A DNA stretch of 64,000 bases from Albidovulum sp. Lineage in GTDB: Bacteria > Pseudomonadota > Alphaproteobacteria > Rhodobacterales > Rhodobacteraceae. Numbering within the stretch: position 1 is the first letter of the stretch; each line of letters opens with the position of its first letter. Below the pieces are notes generated by a model. The model had not been told where the DNA came from. It made no database searches and was given only the letters and a program-made list of their open reading frames with translations. A program made the position numbers and the translations under genes. Below are positions 45,188 to 54,293 of this stretch, piece after piece. The stretch spans positions 62,001 through 126,000 of the forward strand of contig JAPPFL010000048.1 of the NCBI GenBank assembly GCA_028823855.1. Direction: 5' to 3'.

Positions 45188-46330
45188 ATGGGCCTGTGGC
45201 TGAAAAACGTCAGACCCGTTTGTTTCCACGAATCGGGCAACCGGTCCGGCGTGGCGATTTCCGACGGGGGAACAATTAGAGAATCTCCGTTACCCGACGA
45301 CGAGGTCCTGGACGCGGACGGGTTGTTTTTGTCGCCCGGTTGGACGGACCTGCACGTCCATATCTGGCATGGCGGAACGGACTTTTCAGTTCCGCCCGAT
45401 CGTGCCGGTTTAAAATCCGGCGTGACCGCGCTGGCCGACGCGGGCTCGGCTGGCGAAGCCACGCTTCACGGATTGCGGAAATATATCATTGAACGCCGGC
45501 CGGAAACGATTCGCGCGTTCATCAATATTGGTTCGATCGGCCTTGTAGCATGCAACCGTGTCCCGGAGCTGTTCGACTCGCGGTTTATCGATGTCGAAAG
45601 AACGCTTGCCGCAATCGACGCAAACAGAGACATTTTGTGCGGTGTAAAGGTGCGAGCGAGCGGCGAGGTCGTAGGAGATTGGGGAATCTCGCCGGTCCGT
45701 ATAGCCAAACGAGTTGCAGAGAGTGCCGGCCTGCCGCTGATGGTACACATCGGGAATCGGCCGCCGGATCTTGAGGAGATTTTCGCGTTGCTTTCGCCCG
45801 GCGACATTGTCACCCATTGTTACAACGGAACGGCAGGGGGTGCCGTCACCAGAAGCAGCGCTGTTTTCGAACACGCTTGCCGGCTAGCCGGGACCGGCGT
45901 TCTAATGGATGTCGGACACGGATCAGCTTCATTCGATTTCGGCGTAGCTGCCAAGTCTATCGCCGGCGGACTCGTTCCTTTCTCGATCTCTACAGATCTG
46001 CACGTCCGCAATGTAGACGGCCCAGTTCACGACTTAGCGACAACGGTTTCAAAGCTCCATGCGGCCGGCCTCGGATTCAGCGACTGCGTGAACGCAATCT
46101 CGACCAACCCGAGGCGATTTCTCGGTCTCTCGGGAGCCAACGGCCTGACACCAGGCATGCGAGCGGATTTCACGCTATTTGCTCTCGTGGCGCGCCAGAA
46201 ACAAGTAGCGGATAGCGGCGGCAACAGCCTTGTGCTGCGCAAGTTCTTTGAGCCAAGGTTCGCGATCATCGGAAACCGCTGCGTTCGTGTCGAACCGAGC
46301 CGTTCCGGCCGCGCGGGTTCGCAGCGATAG
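45188..46330 (+). CDS. Amidohydrolase/deacetylase-family metallohydrolase (dihydroorotase-like)
   Basis: The 380-residue protein is an amidohydrolase-superfamily TIM barrel of the deacetylase-like group (EF_0837/AHA_3915 type). Binuclear-metal features are DLHVHIWHGG near residue 56, a likely carboxylated Lys in CGVKVRASG near 155, MVHIG near 190, VTHCYNG near 215 and the catalytic Asp in STDLH near 275. AAGGAG precedes the ATG. It converges on the UgpC-like ATPase gene with a 40-bp gap. The family removes acetyl groups from amino sugars or N-acyl amino acids or opens cyclic amides; the actual substrate is unknown. Confidence 0.88.
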   Translation: MGLWLKNVRPVCFHESGNRSGVAISDGGTIRESPLPDDEVLDADGLFLSPGWTDLHVHIWHGGTDFSVPPDRAGLKSGVTALADAGSAGEATLHGLRKYIIERRPETIRAFINIGSIGLVACNRVPELFDSRFIDVERTLAAIDANRDILCGVKVRASGEVVGDWGISPVRIAKRVAESAGLPLMVHIGNRPPDLEEIFALLSPGDIVTHCYNGTAGGAVTRSSAVFEHACRLAGTGVLMDVGHGSASFDFGVAAKSIAGGLVPFSISTDLHVRNVDGPVHDLATTVSKLHAAGLGFSDCVNAISTNPRRFLGLSGANGLTPGMRADFTLFALVARQKQVADSGGNSLVLRKFFEPRFAIIGNRCVRVEPSRSGRAGSQR

Positions 46331-46370
46331 GTTGCCGAACTTTTGAATGAGCCTGATTGCCGACCGCAAT

Positions 46371-47450
46371 TCACACGTGGATAGCGGTGCCGTCCTGCGC
46401 AAAATAATGCAGCATCCCGGGTAGAGGTTTAAGAAGAATTGAGTCGCCGGGGTCGAATGCGTGACGCCCCTTGATCAAGGCCGACAGTTCGTCAGTTCCG
46501 CTGCGCGCAATGATCATCGTATCCGCGCCCGTAGGTTCCACGACAGATATGCGCAAGTTGAACGCATTGGCCACATCCTCGTCGGCCAGGTCAATGTGTT
46601 CGGGTCGGATTCCGATCGATGCGCATTGGCTGAGGTCGCGAACGCAGCCTTCCGGCAACCGGCAAGTCAAGCCACTCTCAGTGACGAACTCCGGACCGGT
46701 TCCGGACGATATGATCTTTCCGTCCAAAAAGTTCATCGCCGGCGATCCTATGAATCCTGCGACGAACCTGTTTGCAGGGCGGTCGAATACGTCGAGAGGG
46801 CCGCCAACCTGCTCGACCCTGCCGCTACGCATGACGACGATCTTGTCCGACATTGTAATCGCCTCTACCTGGTCATGCGTTACGTAGACAGTTGTCGTCT
46901 TTAACCGCTGCTGGATTTCCTTGATTTCGGCACGCATCCTAACCCGGAGTTTTGCATCCAGGTTCGAGAGCGGTTCATCAAACAGGAACACGCTTGGATT
47001 GCGGATGATCGCCCGGCCCATAGCCACGCGTTGCCGCTGTCCTCCGGAGAGTTGCTTCGGGTACCGTTTCAGAAGGTCTTCCAAACCCAGTATCTTTGCG
47101 GTCTCCTGCACTCTCCGTTCGATTTCCTTCCGGTCCGTCCCACGCATTTTCAACGGGAACCCCATATTCGCGGCTACGGTCTTCTGGGGATAGAGCGCAT
47201 AGTTCTGAAAGACCATGGCAACGTCTCGATCCTTTGGAGGCAGATCGTCGACAACCTTGCCGCCAACCATGATGGAACCCCTTGTCGCCCTCTCAAGGCC
47301 TGCGAGTATCCGGAGCAGAGTGGATTTTCCGCATCCCGACGGGCCGACAAGAACCGCGAATTCTCCGTCGTCAATTGCAATATTGATGTCGGTGACGGCT
47401 TCGACATTTCCGAACGACTTGGCAACTTCCATGAATTCGACGCTCGCCAT
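46371..47450 (-). CDS. UgpC/MalK-type ABC transporter ATPase
   Basis: The 359-residue protein is the ATPase of a carbohydrate-uptake ABC transporter. It has VGPSGCGKSTLLR, LSGGQRQRVAMGRAI, LFDEPLSNLDAKLR and THDQVEAITM in the first 230 residues and a TOBE-type regulatory domain afterwards, containing SIGIRPEHIDL. AGGAGG lies upstream of the ATG, inside the end of the preceding gene. It is the last gene of a six-gene minus-strand operon whose permeases and binding protein are at 49986-53059. Confidence 0.92.
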   Translation of the reverse strand: MASVEFMEVAKSFGNVEAVTDINIAIDDGEFAVLVGPSGCGKSTLLRILAGLERATRGSIMVGGKVVDDLPPKDRDVAMVFQNYALYPQKTVAANMGFPLKMRGTDRKEIERRVQETAKILGLEDLLKRYPKQLSGGQRQRVAMGRAIIRNPSVFLFDEPLSNLDAKLRVRMRAEIKEIQQRLKTTTVYVTHDQVEAITMSDKIVVMRSGRVEQVGGPLDVFDRPANRFVAGFIGSPAMNFLDGKIISSGTGPEFVTESGLTCRLPEGCVRDLSQCASIGIRPEHIDLADEDVANAFNLRISVVEPTGADTMIIARSGTDELSALIKGRHAFDPGDSILLKPLPGMLHYFAQDGTAIHV

Positions 47451-47453
47451 CCG

Positions 47454-48716
47454 TCATCCTCCTTCAGAGCGATGCGATTTTCGAGTTTCAAGTTCCGGGT
47501 CCAGTTTCGATTCCCAGATCGAATTGACCTTCGACGATGAAACAAGGTTGTGCCGGGTCGCAAATTCGGCCGCGGCCGCCATGTCCTTGAGGCCTGTTCC
47601 GGACACGATAACGACCGCAACCGTGCCATTGCCGATTCGACCGGTTCCGGCTTCGGCAGCAAGAGCAGCCAGCGCATAGGCTCCCCGCGGTTCTGCAAAT
47701 ATTCCTTCCGTTGCGGCAAGCTCGGCCTGTGCCGCAAGGATCTCGCTCCTGGCCAGGCGGTGAAGATTCCCGCCCGAATTCCTTATCGATTCAACGGCCC
47801 AGTTTGCGTCCAGGGGACGGGCGCCCTTGCAATCGGGATCGTCGACCTTATCGATTCCAGCAAAGTAGTCCAGCGGCTGTCCCGCCACGATCCTTGGCAC
47901 CCGGTCAGTTAAGCCGATTTCCCGAAGATCGCGGAAGCCTTCGCTAAGACCTCCCACCAGGCCGCCGCCTCCAACCGGCGCGGCAACAACATCGGGACAG
48001 CATCCCAGATCTGCGCAGATCTCGTAGGCAATCGTTTTAGCGCCTTCGACCATGAAAGGATTGACGGGCCGCGCAGACGTCATGGGCACCAGCCTATTCC
48101 GCCTGCAAAACGACGGAAGTGCGCGAACTGCAATCTCATACGAATTATCGAACGCATCCTCGTCATCGCGCCTGTGCCCGGATTCAATTTCGAAGACCCG
48201 GGATCCATATACGTCGATCTGCCGCCGCTTCGCCGCCGGGGTATTCTGCGAGACCCAAACATACGCGCTTGTTCCCGATCGCGCCGCATACGCCGCCAGG
48301 GAATTCCCGACATTGCCCGACGAAGTTACGGCGAATCTCCTGCGGCCGAAACTCCTGGCTACGGTGATGCCGACACTCACTTGCCTGTCCTTGAAAGAGC
48401 CCGTAGGATTGCAACATTCCAGCTTGAGGTAGAGTTCGCGGGGGCTCAGCCGGTTCTCCAGGTTCCCGGCCCGTATCAGGGGAGTGTTCCCCTCTCCCAG
48501 GGTGATTGCCGATGATGCGGACGCATGCGGCAAAAGTTCGCCGAATCGAGAAAATATGCTTTCCGATGACCGCCAATTTCGCGCGAATTCACCTCGGCGA
48601 CGAATGGCTGCGTATTCATAGCTCAGCTTAAGTTCCCCGGCGCACTCCGGACAGTTGTAGTGTTCCGCCAGTGGCATGACTTGTCGGCAATCCAGGCATT
48701 CGAGGCTGCGCAGCAA
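47454..48716 (-). CDS. Threonine-synthase-like PLP-dependent enzyme
   Basis: The 420-residue protein is a fold-II PLP enzyme closest to threonine synthase. It starts with a zinc-ribbon-like CLDCRQ...CPECAG, then has LGEGNTPLI, the Schiff-base Lys in NPTGSFKDRQ, SSGNVGNSLAAYAARSG, the phosphate-binding loop PVGGGGLVGG and a C-terminal VIVSGTGLKD. TTG is the start, with GGAAAGGA upstream. It is unusual inside a sugar-transporter operon. It could act as a threonine synthase, but relatives include dehydratases and ammonia-lyases, so a catabolic role on an imported amino compound is plausible. Confidence 0.85.
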   Translation of the reverse strand: MLRSLECLDCRQVMPLAEHYNCPECAGELKLSYEYAAIRRRGEFARNWRSSESIFSRFGELLPHASASSAITLGEGNTPLIRAGNLENRLSPRELYLKLECCNPTGSFKDRQVSVGITVARSFGRRRFAVTSSGNVGNSLAAYAARSGTSAYVWVSQNTPAAKRRQIDVYGSRVFEIESGHRRDDEDAFDNSYEIAVRALPSFCRRNRLVPMTSARPVNPFMVEGAKTIAYEICADLGCCPDVVAAPVGGGGLVGGLSEGFRDLREIGLTDRVPRIVAGQPLDYFAGIDKVDDPDCKGARPLDANWAVESIRNSGGNLHRLARSEILAAQAELAATEGIFAEPRGAYALAALAAEAGTGRIGNGTVAVVIVSGTGLKDMAAAAEFATRHNLVSSSKVNSIWESKLDPELETRKSHRSEGG

Positions 48717-48719
48717 TTC

Positions 48720-49982
48720 TCATTCCTTTCCATTGGAAGACGAGAAGGTGATACGATGCCCTTGGCTGTAGACGTACAGCGGATCACGGTAGGACGAGAT
48801 GTCCGCAAGGGGTGAATTTTTAAGCACCACGAAGTCGGCCGAATGCCCTTCTGCAATTCTTCCGACCCTGCCCTGCAGTTTCAGGACCCGAGCCGCGTTC
48901 AGGGAAGCGGAGCGGATGACCGCGATGTTCGACATTCCGGACCGGGCCATCAGTTCAAGCTCGACCCCGGTGTCCTCGAACGGCGTGTCCCTTACGCCGG
49001 CATCCGTCCCGCATACGATCGGAATGCCTAAATCGACTAGTTTACCGAAATTCTCAAGCATGACCTCGTGCTGATGCAGCGCGTGCCGGGATTCCAGATT
49101 TCCCTCGATTCCTTCCTGAACCAGGGTTTCATGCGAGCGAGTGGCAGTCGAGAGGTTTGCCATGATCGATACTCCGCTCTCGGCTACGATGCATGCGATT
49201 TCCGGGTCATACCTTCGTTCGAGACGACCGCTGCTGACGCGGCGGAAGAAAGCACAGTGTTCGAGACTGTCGAACCTGGCCACGGCGGCGCGCCGGACGC
49301 TTTCCGCGGCGAGCACGTGCGCGGCGCTCGCGACATCATTTGCGCGCGCCGCATCGGCGACTCGGCAAAAAACATCCTGCGAAAAGGCGACTTTTTCGGG
49401 AAAGGATTCCGGAGTCATGCCGCCTCCGCTCCCGATAAGCTTGAGTGATCTGGCTCCAGCGGCGATGGACCGCGAAACGACTTCCGAGATATCCTCCGGA
49501 TTTGATACCGTTCCTCCGAATATGCTCAGATGACCTCCCGGAACCGTGATCGGGGGACCGGAAAACAGGAGCCTTGGAAGATTCGGCGGATTGCGGCAGC
49601 GACGTATGTGGGCCAGAAGATCCAGGCTGGAACCGCAATCCCGAGCCGTGGTCACTCCGCTCAGGAGCATCGACCGGGCGTTCCGGACGGCGCGCAACAA
49701 CCGTTCCGAAACAGATTCGCTCTTGAATTCCCGAAGCGGATCCGGGCTTGCCGAGAATTCCAGATGGACATGCGTGTTTATCAGCCCCGGCATCAGATAG
49801 GCACCGCCAAGGTCGATTTCCGGCCGCTGGGTTTCTGCGATTGAAGCTGATATCCGGTCGCGGACAGTGCCAATGGTGCTTCCGGCGAGTTCAACGGACT
49901 TTGGTTTGAATTGTCCCGGCGGGTCGATCCACACGTTGTCGCAATGCAGAACAAGAGGCTCGCGGTTGTCGGAAATGGCCAT
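48720..49982 (-). CDS. Imidazolonepropionase-like amidohydrolase
   Basis: The 420-residue protein belongs to the amidohydrolase superfamily, imidazolonepropionase/prolidase-like group. Metal ligands appear in GLINTHVHLEFS near residue 68, the Lys of SLKLIGSGGGMTPES near 180, AAHVLA, DSLEHCAFF near 240 and CGTDAG near 315. AAAGG precedes the ATG. It lies three bases after the MalG-like permease and three bases before the PLP gene, so it is part of the transport operon. Relatives cleave Xaa-Pro or cyclic imide/amide bonds; here it probably hydrolyses the imported compound. Confidence 0.88.
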   Translation of the reverse strand: MAISDNREPLVLHCDNVWIDPPGQFKPKSVELAGSTIGTVRDRISASIAETQRPEIDLGGAYLMPGLINTHVHLEFSASPDPLREFKSESVSERLLRAVRNARSMLLSGVTTARDCGSSLDLLAHIRRCRNPPNLPRLLFSGPPITVPGGHLSIFGGTVSNPEDISEVVSRSIAAGARSLKLIGSGGGMTPESFPEKVAFSQDVFCRVADAARANDVASAAHVLAAESVRRAAVARFDSLEHCAFFRRVSSGRLERRYDPEIACIVAESGVSIMANLSTATRSHETLVQEGIEGNLESRHALHQHEVMLENFGKLVDLGIPIVCGTDAGVRDTPFEDTGVELELMARSGMSNIAVIRSASLNAARVLKLQGRVGRIAEGHSADFVVLKNSPLADISSYRDPLYVYSQGHRITFSSSNGKE

Positions 49983-49985
49983 CGA

Positions 49986-50822
49986 TCAGCCTTTAACCGC
50001 TCCGCTCGTCAGTCCGGATACGAGGTATCGCTGCACGAAGAGAAAGAAGAAGACCGCAGGCAAGGCGAACACTACCGCCGCAGCCATCATCTCATCCCAA
50101 GCGATGGCATATTGCGTCTCGAACGACGTGAGTCCTACGGAAAAGACCCAGTTGCTTTGCGACGAGATCAATGTCCTCGCGAGGAAAAACTCATCCCAAC
50201 CCGTGATGAAGCTCATGGCAACGACAACCACGAGGCCAGGCAAGGCCAAGGGAAGCACGATCCGGTAAAATGCGCCCACGCGCGTGCAACCGTCGACCAT
50301 CGCCTGCTCCTCGACTTCTACCGGAATGCGGTCAAAAAAACCCTTCATGAGCCAGGTCGCCAGAGGTAACACGAACGCCGCGTCGGCAATGGCCAGGCCG
50401 ATCAGAGAATTGTAGAGACCTGTCTGTCGAAAGATCACGTATAGCGGAACGACGATCAGCGTTGCCGGAAGGAGTTGGGAAAACAATATGAAGATCGAAA
50501 ACGCGGTCGTGCCGCCCGTCCTGAATCTGGACAGCGCGTATCCACCGTTGATGGCTACAAGCGTGCAGAATATCGAGGTCGCGCTTGCAACGAAGGCGGT
50601 ATTCTTGAACCAGGTGAATACGTCCCGTTCAGTGAAAATCTTGACATAGGCGTCCATCGTAACGTTTGACGGAACCAGACGCGGCGGCCATTCGAACAGG
50701 CTCGCGGCTTCGAGCGAAGACACGATCATCCAGTAGTATGGGAAGAACACAATTCCCGCACAGCCCAATGTGAGCGCGAACAGTGCTGCACTGATCAGAA
50801 TTGTGCCAGTACGGGGACTCAA
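49986..50822 (-). CDS. Carbohydrate-type ABC transporter permease (MalG-like)
   Basis: The 278-residue protein has six membrane segments and the MalG-type coupling (EAA) loop EEQAMVDGCTRVGAFYRIVLPLALPG. It begins with TTG, overlapping the previous permease's TGA as TTGA. With the MalF-like protein it forms the channel of a CUT1-type transporter. Confidence 0.9.
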   Translation of the reverse strand: MSPRTGTILISAALFALTLGCAGIVFFPYYWMIVSSLEAASLFEWPPRLVPSNVTMDAYVKIFTERDVFTWFKNTAFVASATSIFCTLVAINGGYALSRFRTGGTTAFSIFILFSQLLPATLIVVPLYVIFRQTGLYNSLIGLAIADAAFVLPLATWLMKGFFDRIPVEVEEQAMVDGCTRVGAFYRIVLPLALPGLVVVVAMSFITGWDEFFLARTLISSQSNWVFSVGLTSFETQYAIAWDEMMAAAVVFALPAVFFFLFVQRYLVSGLTSGAVKG

Positions 50823-51721
50823 GCGTCCCTCTTCACATGAATTATCGTGAAGAAATACACGAGGCTGAATACCAGCAGGATCAACAGAAGAACCGTGCCG
50901 ATCGCGGCAGCGTATCCGATCTTCTGGTAGGTAAACGCCGTATTGTAAGTCAGGATCGACAGCGTTTCAGTCGCCCGGGCGGGACCGCCGCCCGTCATCG
51001 CATATATCATGGTCACCCGGCGGAACGAATTCAGAATCAGGATGAGGATCAGGATGACATTCACAGAACGAAGGCCCGGCAACGTTACATGGATGAACCT
51101 GGAAAACGCCCCGGCGCCGTCGACCATCGCGGCTTCGTATTCTTCCCGCGGTATGGTCTGAAGGCCGGCCAAGAGTATCAGAAGTGCAAGCGGAAACTGA
51201 TGCCAACTGGTAATCAAGACGAGCGCCGGCATGGCAAGATCCGCCTGGGCTAGCCAGGCCGCAGGCGCGTCGAGGAATCCCGCTTCGACAAAGAAATAGT
51301 TGATGACCCCGTACTGGGCGTCGAGCATCCATATGAAAATGAGCACTGCCACGACTTCCGGGACAGCCCACGGGAGGATGAATATCGTTCGAATAATGCC
51401 GCGAAGCGGCAATGACCGGTTCAACAACAGGGCGAAAGAAAGGCCCAGCGCATACGTGCAGCTCATTGAGGCGATACCGTAGTAAACGGTCACCTTCAGG
51501 GAGTTCCAGAAAAAGGGATCGGCAAGCAGGACTTCGTAGTTCGCAAGCCCTATGTAGCGTCCGGCATTGTAATTAAGGATGCGCGTGTTGAAGAATCCGA
51601 GCAGAATTCCCTGTGCGATCGGCCAAATGAGAATCACCGACATTACAATTGCCGCCGGAGTCAGCAGCCAGAGAGGCAACAGTTCCGGATGATCGAACCT
51701 GCGGGCGAAAACGCGCTTCAC
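50819..51721 (-). CDS. Carbohydrate-type ABC transporter permease (MalF-like)
   Basis: The 300-residue protein has six membrane segments and the MalF-type coupling loop EEYEAAMVDGAGAFSRFIHVTLPGL. GTG is the start, with AGAGGAAG upstream. A strong hairpin lies in the 96-bp gap separating it from the binding-protein gene. Confidence 0.9.
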   Translation of the reverse strand: MKRVFARRFDHPELLPLWLLTPAAIVMSVILIWPIAQGILLGFFNTRILNYNAGRYIGLANYEVLLADPFFWNSLKVTVYYGIASMSCTYALGLSFALLLNRSLPLRGIIRTIFILPWAVPEVVAVLIFIWMLDAQYGVINYFFVEAGFLDAPAAWLAQADLAMPALVLITSWHQFPLALLILLAGLQTIPREEYEAAMVDGAGAFSRFIHVTLPGLRSVNVILILILILNSFRRVTMIYAMTGGGPARATETLSILTYNTAFTYQKIGYAAAIGTVLLLILLVFSLVYFFTIIHVKRDA

Positions 51722-51763
51722 GCGAGCTTCCTCTGGATATTCGGTACGTCTAGGTCCAACAAG

Positions 51764-51793
51764 CCCTGGCCGGTTTCAATGTACCGGCCAGGG
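51764..51793 (-). terminator. Strong intercistronic hairpin between binding-protein and permease genes
   Basis: CCCTGGCCGGT at 51764-51774 pairs perfectly over 11 bp with ACCGGCCAGGG at 51783-51793 around an 8-base loop. There is no T-run, so it is best read as an attenuator or mRNA-stabilising element that lets the binding protein be made in excess over the permeases, as known for maltose-type operons. Confidence 0.65.
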
Positions 51794-51817
51794 CGCCGCC
51801 CGCGACATCGGGAGAGC

Positions 51818-53059
51818 TCAGAGGGTCTTCGTCCAATTCTCCAGCTGGCTCTGGAGGGCGTCAAGACCCTCCTCAACTGACATGGCTCCCGAATAGATCC
51901 TGGACAATCCGTCGACCACGATCTGCCTGAACTCGGCCGCCTGGACTTCGTAACCGGGTGGTGCATAGCCAATTCCGCCGGGATACTTTGCCGCAATTTC
52001 CGCCATGGTGCCAGCCCAAGGGATCTCCTCCAGAAACGCTTCGCTTGGCTCAACGATAGTGCCCGGAATCTGTACAAGATCCTCGAGGTATCTCTGCTGC
52101 GCGGCCGGGTCGTAAAAAACGTTAAGCATCTTGCAGGCATCGTCCGGATGCGGCGAGTCTTTCGGAATGACGTAGAACGCGCCGCCGGTTATTGCCGCAT
52201 GGGTCGGAGTCGGCATGACTTCGAAAGTGACGTGTTCAACAAGGTCCGGATTGATCGTCTTGACCATGCTGACAACCCATGGGCCGTCGAAGAGCATCGC
52301 AACCTTGCCGTCGGCGAACATCTGGCGGACGGTGTTGGAGCCAAGGCCTTTCGGACTGAGTCCTTCATCCAGAAAACGCTTGATCCAGCTGACAGCTGCC
52401 ACCGCAGCTTCGTCGTTTGCCGTGATCGTCCCGTCGGGTTGCGACCAGTCCGACCCCATTCCAATCAGCCAATGCATGCTGTTGATGTAGACGTGAATTG
52501 CGCTCGCCGTGTCGTTGGGAAAACCGTATCCGAATTCGCCCGTATTTTCCTTCACGGTCCTCGCCGCGGCATAGAATTCGTCAAGGTTCGTCGGGATCTC
52601 GACGCCCGCTGCCGCCAAGAGTTGCTTGTTGACGAGCAGGGATTGGGGACTCATCGTTAGCGGAACGCCGTAAGTCTTTCCATCAACTTGCGCAAAACTG
52701 ACGGAAGGAAGAATGCGATCCGCAAATCCGGACGACTCAATGCACTCATCCATCGGCGCGAGAATGCCCGCGTCGATCATAGGCGCCAGCATGTTTGTAA
52801 ACACCGGCATAAAGTCGGGTACATCTCCGGCCGCAATTTGCGTGACCAACGTCTGCTCATAGTGAGTGTTCGGAATGAGCGTCTTGTCAACCGAAATACC
52901 TGGATTGGCGGCTTCAAATGCCGCGACGCGACCCTTGTTCCATTCTCCGACTATTCCCTCTTCCCACATCCAGCTTGGCATCCTGAATGTGTAGGAGTCC
53001 TGTGCACCTGCGGCGCCTGCAAGCAGTGCCAACGCTGCCGCAGTCATCAATGCTTTCAT
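51818..53059 (-). CDS. Carbohydrate-type ABC transporter substrate-binding protein (family 1)
   Basis: The 413-residue protein has a Sec signal (MKALMTAAALALLAGAAGAQD) and the MalE/UgpB-type fold, with VAAFEAANPGISVDKT near the start, YGVPLTMSPQSLLVNK and ADGKVAMLFDGPWVV. I use the ATG at 53059, which has GGAGG upstream, over an in-frame start five codons earlier. It is the first gene of the operon and faces the regulator gene. The ligand is unknown; the enzymes in the operon point to an N-containing compound rather than a plain sugar. Confidence 0.92.
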   Translation of the reverse strand: MKALMTAAALALLAGAAGAQDSYTFRMPSWMWEEGIVGEWNKGRVAAFEAANPGISVDKTLIPNTHYEQTLVTQIAAGDVPDFMPVFTNMLAPMIDAGILAPMDECIESSGFADRILPSVSFAQVDGKTYGVPLTMSPQSLLVNKQLLAAAGVEIPTNLDEFYAAARTVKENTGEFGYGFPNDTASAIHVYINSMHWLIGMGSDWSQPDGTITANDEAAVAAVSWIKRFLDEGLSPKGLGSNTVRQMFADGKVAMLFDGPWVVSMVKTINPDLVEHVTFEVMPTPTHAAITGGAFYVIPKDSPHPDDACKMLNVFYDPAAQQRYLEDLVQIPGTIVEPSEAFLEEIPWAGTMAEIAAKYPGGIGYAPPGYEVQAAEFRQIVVDGLSRIYSGAMSVEEGLDALQSQLENWTKTL

Positions 53060-53126
53060 CTGAAGTTCCTCCATGTTAGAATCTGATCTAGTAATACCGC
53101 ATATTTATATAACCGGTTTGATACCT
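53060..53126. promoter_or_regulatory. Divergent promoter/operator region
   Basis: The 67-bp gap between the binding-protein and regulator genes holds the AT-rich palindrome-like ATATTTATAT and the perfect palindrome AACCGGTT at 53111-53118. A GntR/LacI-type dimer could bind here and control both directions. Promoter boxes cannot be assigned reliably. Confidence 0.35.
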
Positions 53127-54266
53127 ATGTCAATTCTCACTAATGAACAGACCACTATGGTACCACGTAGAGCGCGTGATAAGACCAGATGTTTGGCCAA
53201 GGCCATTCGCGACGACATAGTCAGCAAGGTCTACGGACCCGAGACGGCGATTCCGTCTGAACGCGAACTTATGCTGAAGCACGAGGTTTCGCGAACCACG
53301 GTAAGGCGGGCAATCCAGTTGCTCGTAAATGAGGGGGTTGTCGTCAGGCGGGCCGGAAGCGGCACCTACGTGCGCAAGGCGGAAAGCGGTCCGCCGATTG
53401 CCAGTTCATCGTCCGGAAAAATCCTGTGCCTTATAGTTCCAACGTTCGCCAATCCCCTATATGCCGAGGTAATCGACGGGATCGAACGTGCCGCCCGGGG
53501 CAGCGGCTACGACCTGATCACTAGCCAATCCGACTACCAGGTGGCGAGCGAGAATATGCGTCTATCCGCCATGGCGGGTGATTTTTTGATTCAAGGCGCC
53601 ATAGTGGTTCCGAGCATGGTCGAACGGCCCGCAACGGGGGCCCTCGAATTCATCAATTCGAGCAAACCGCTAGTGTATCTCGGCCGATGGCCCAATGACA
53701 TTGAAGCCGACGGAGTCAGGATAGATTACGATGAAGCGGCGCGAATAGCCGTTCGCCATCTCGTCGAACTGGGGCACCGCAGGATCGCCTATGTAGAAGG
53801 GGCTCCGAGGCTAGAAGGCTTTTCCATGCTTCCCGCCTATCGCGACGCCCTTGCGTCGGCCGGCATCGCGCGCGATCGCTCGCTGGCTCGCATTCAGGAT
53901 GAACCGTCCGAACTGGCCGGGCAAAACGCGATCGAAGCCCTCGTGGCGGGAAAGACCGCGTTTACCTCGGTATTTGTACGAAACGACGTAACGGCCATCG
54001 GTATCATGCGGGGCCTGCGAAACGCCGGGCTGAATGTTCCGGGGGACGTGTCGGTGGTCAGCGTGAACGACAGCGTTATCGCGCGGTCGATGGACCCTCC
54101 CCTCACCAGCGTCAACGTCCAGCCGCGAACGCTCGGCAGCCTGACTTTCCGAGTGCTCAGCGACAGGATTTCCGGCGTCTACAGCGGACCTCCTATCTAC
54201 CTGACGCTGAGGCCGAGCCTGAGCGTCTACGGATCGACCGGCGCCCCATCGATACCGGGAAGCTGA
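53127..54266 (+). CDS. GntR-type DNA-binding domain fused to LacI-type sensor domain regulator
   Basis: The 379-residue protein joins an N-terminal GntR winged helix (AIPSERELMLKHEVSRTTVR, GSGTYVRKAE) to a LacI/GalR-type periplasmic-binding sensor (ILCLIVPTFANPLYAEVIDG, AVRHLVELGHRRIAYVEG, DVSVVSVNDS). This is the architecture of the arabinose regulator AraR. ATG 53127 is preferred because longer versions would overlap the neighbour's start codon region; 53157 is another option. It is divergent from the transport operon and most likely represses it until the ligand or a metabolite is present. Confidence 0.9.
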   Translation: MSILTNEQTTMVPRRARDKTRCLAKAIRDDIVSKVYGPETAIPSERELMLKHEVSRTTVRRAIQLLVNEGVVVRRAGSGTYVRKAESGPPIASSSSGKILCLIVPTFANPLYAEVIDGIERAARGSGYDLITSQSDYQVASENMRLSAMAGDFLIQGAIVVPSMVERPATGALEFINSSKPLVYLGRWPNDIEADGVRIDYDEAARIAVRHLVELGHRRIAYVEGAPRLEGFSMLPAYRDALASAGIARDRSLARIQDEPSELAGQNAIEALVAGKTAFTSVFVRNDVTAIGIMRGLRNAGLNVPGDVSVVSVNDSVIARSMDPPLTSVNVQPRTLGSLTFRVLSDRISGVYSGPPIYLTLRPSLSVYGSTGAPSIPGS

Positions 54267-54293
54267 CGCTAGCGGCAAGCGGGCCGACACGGA

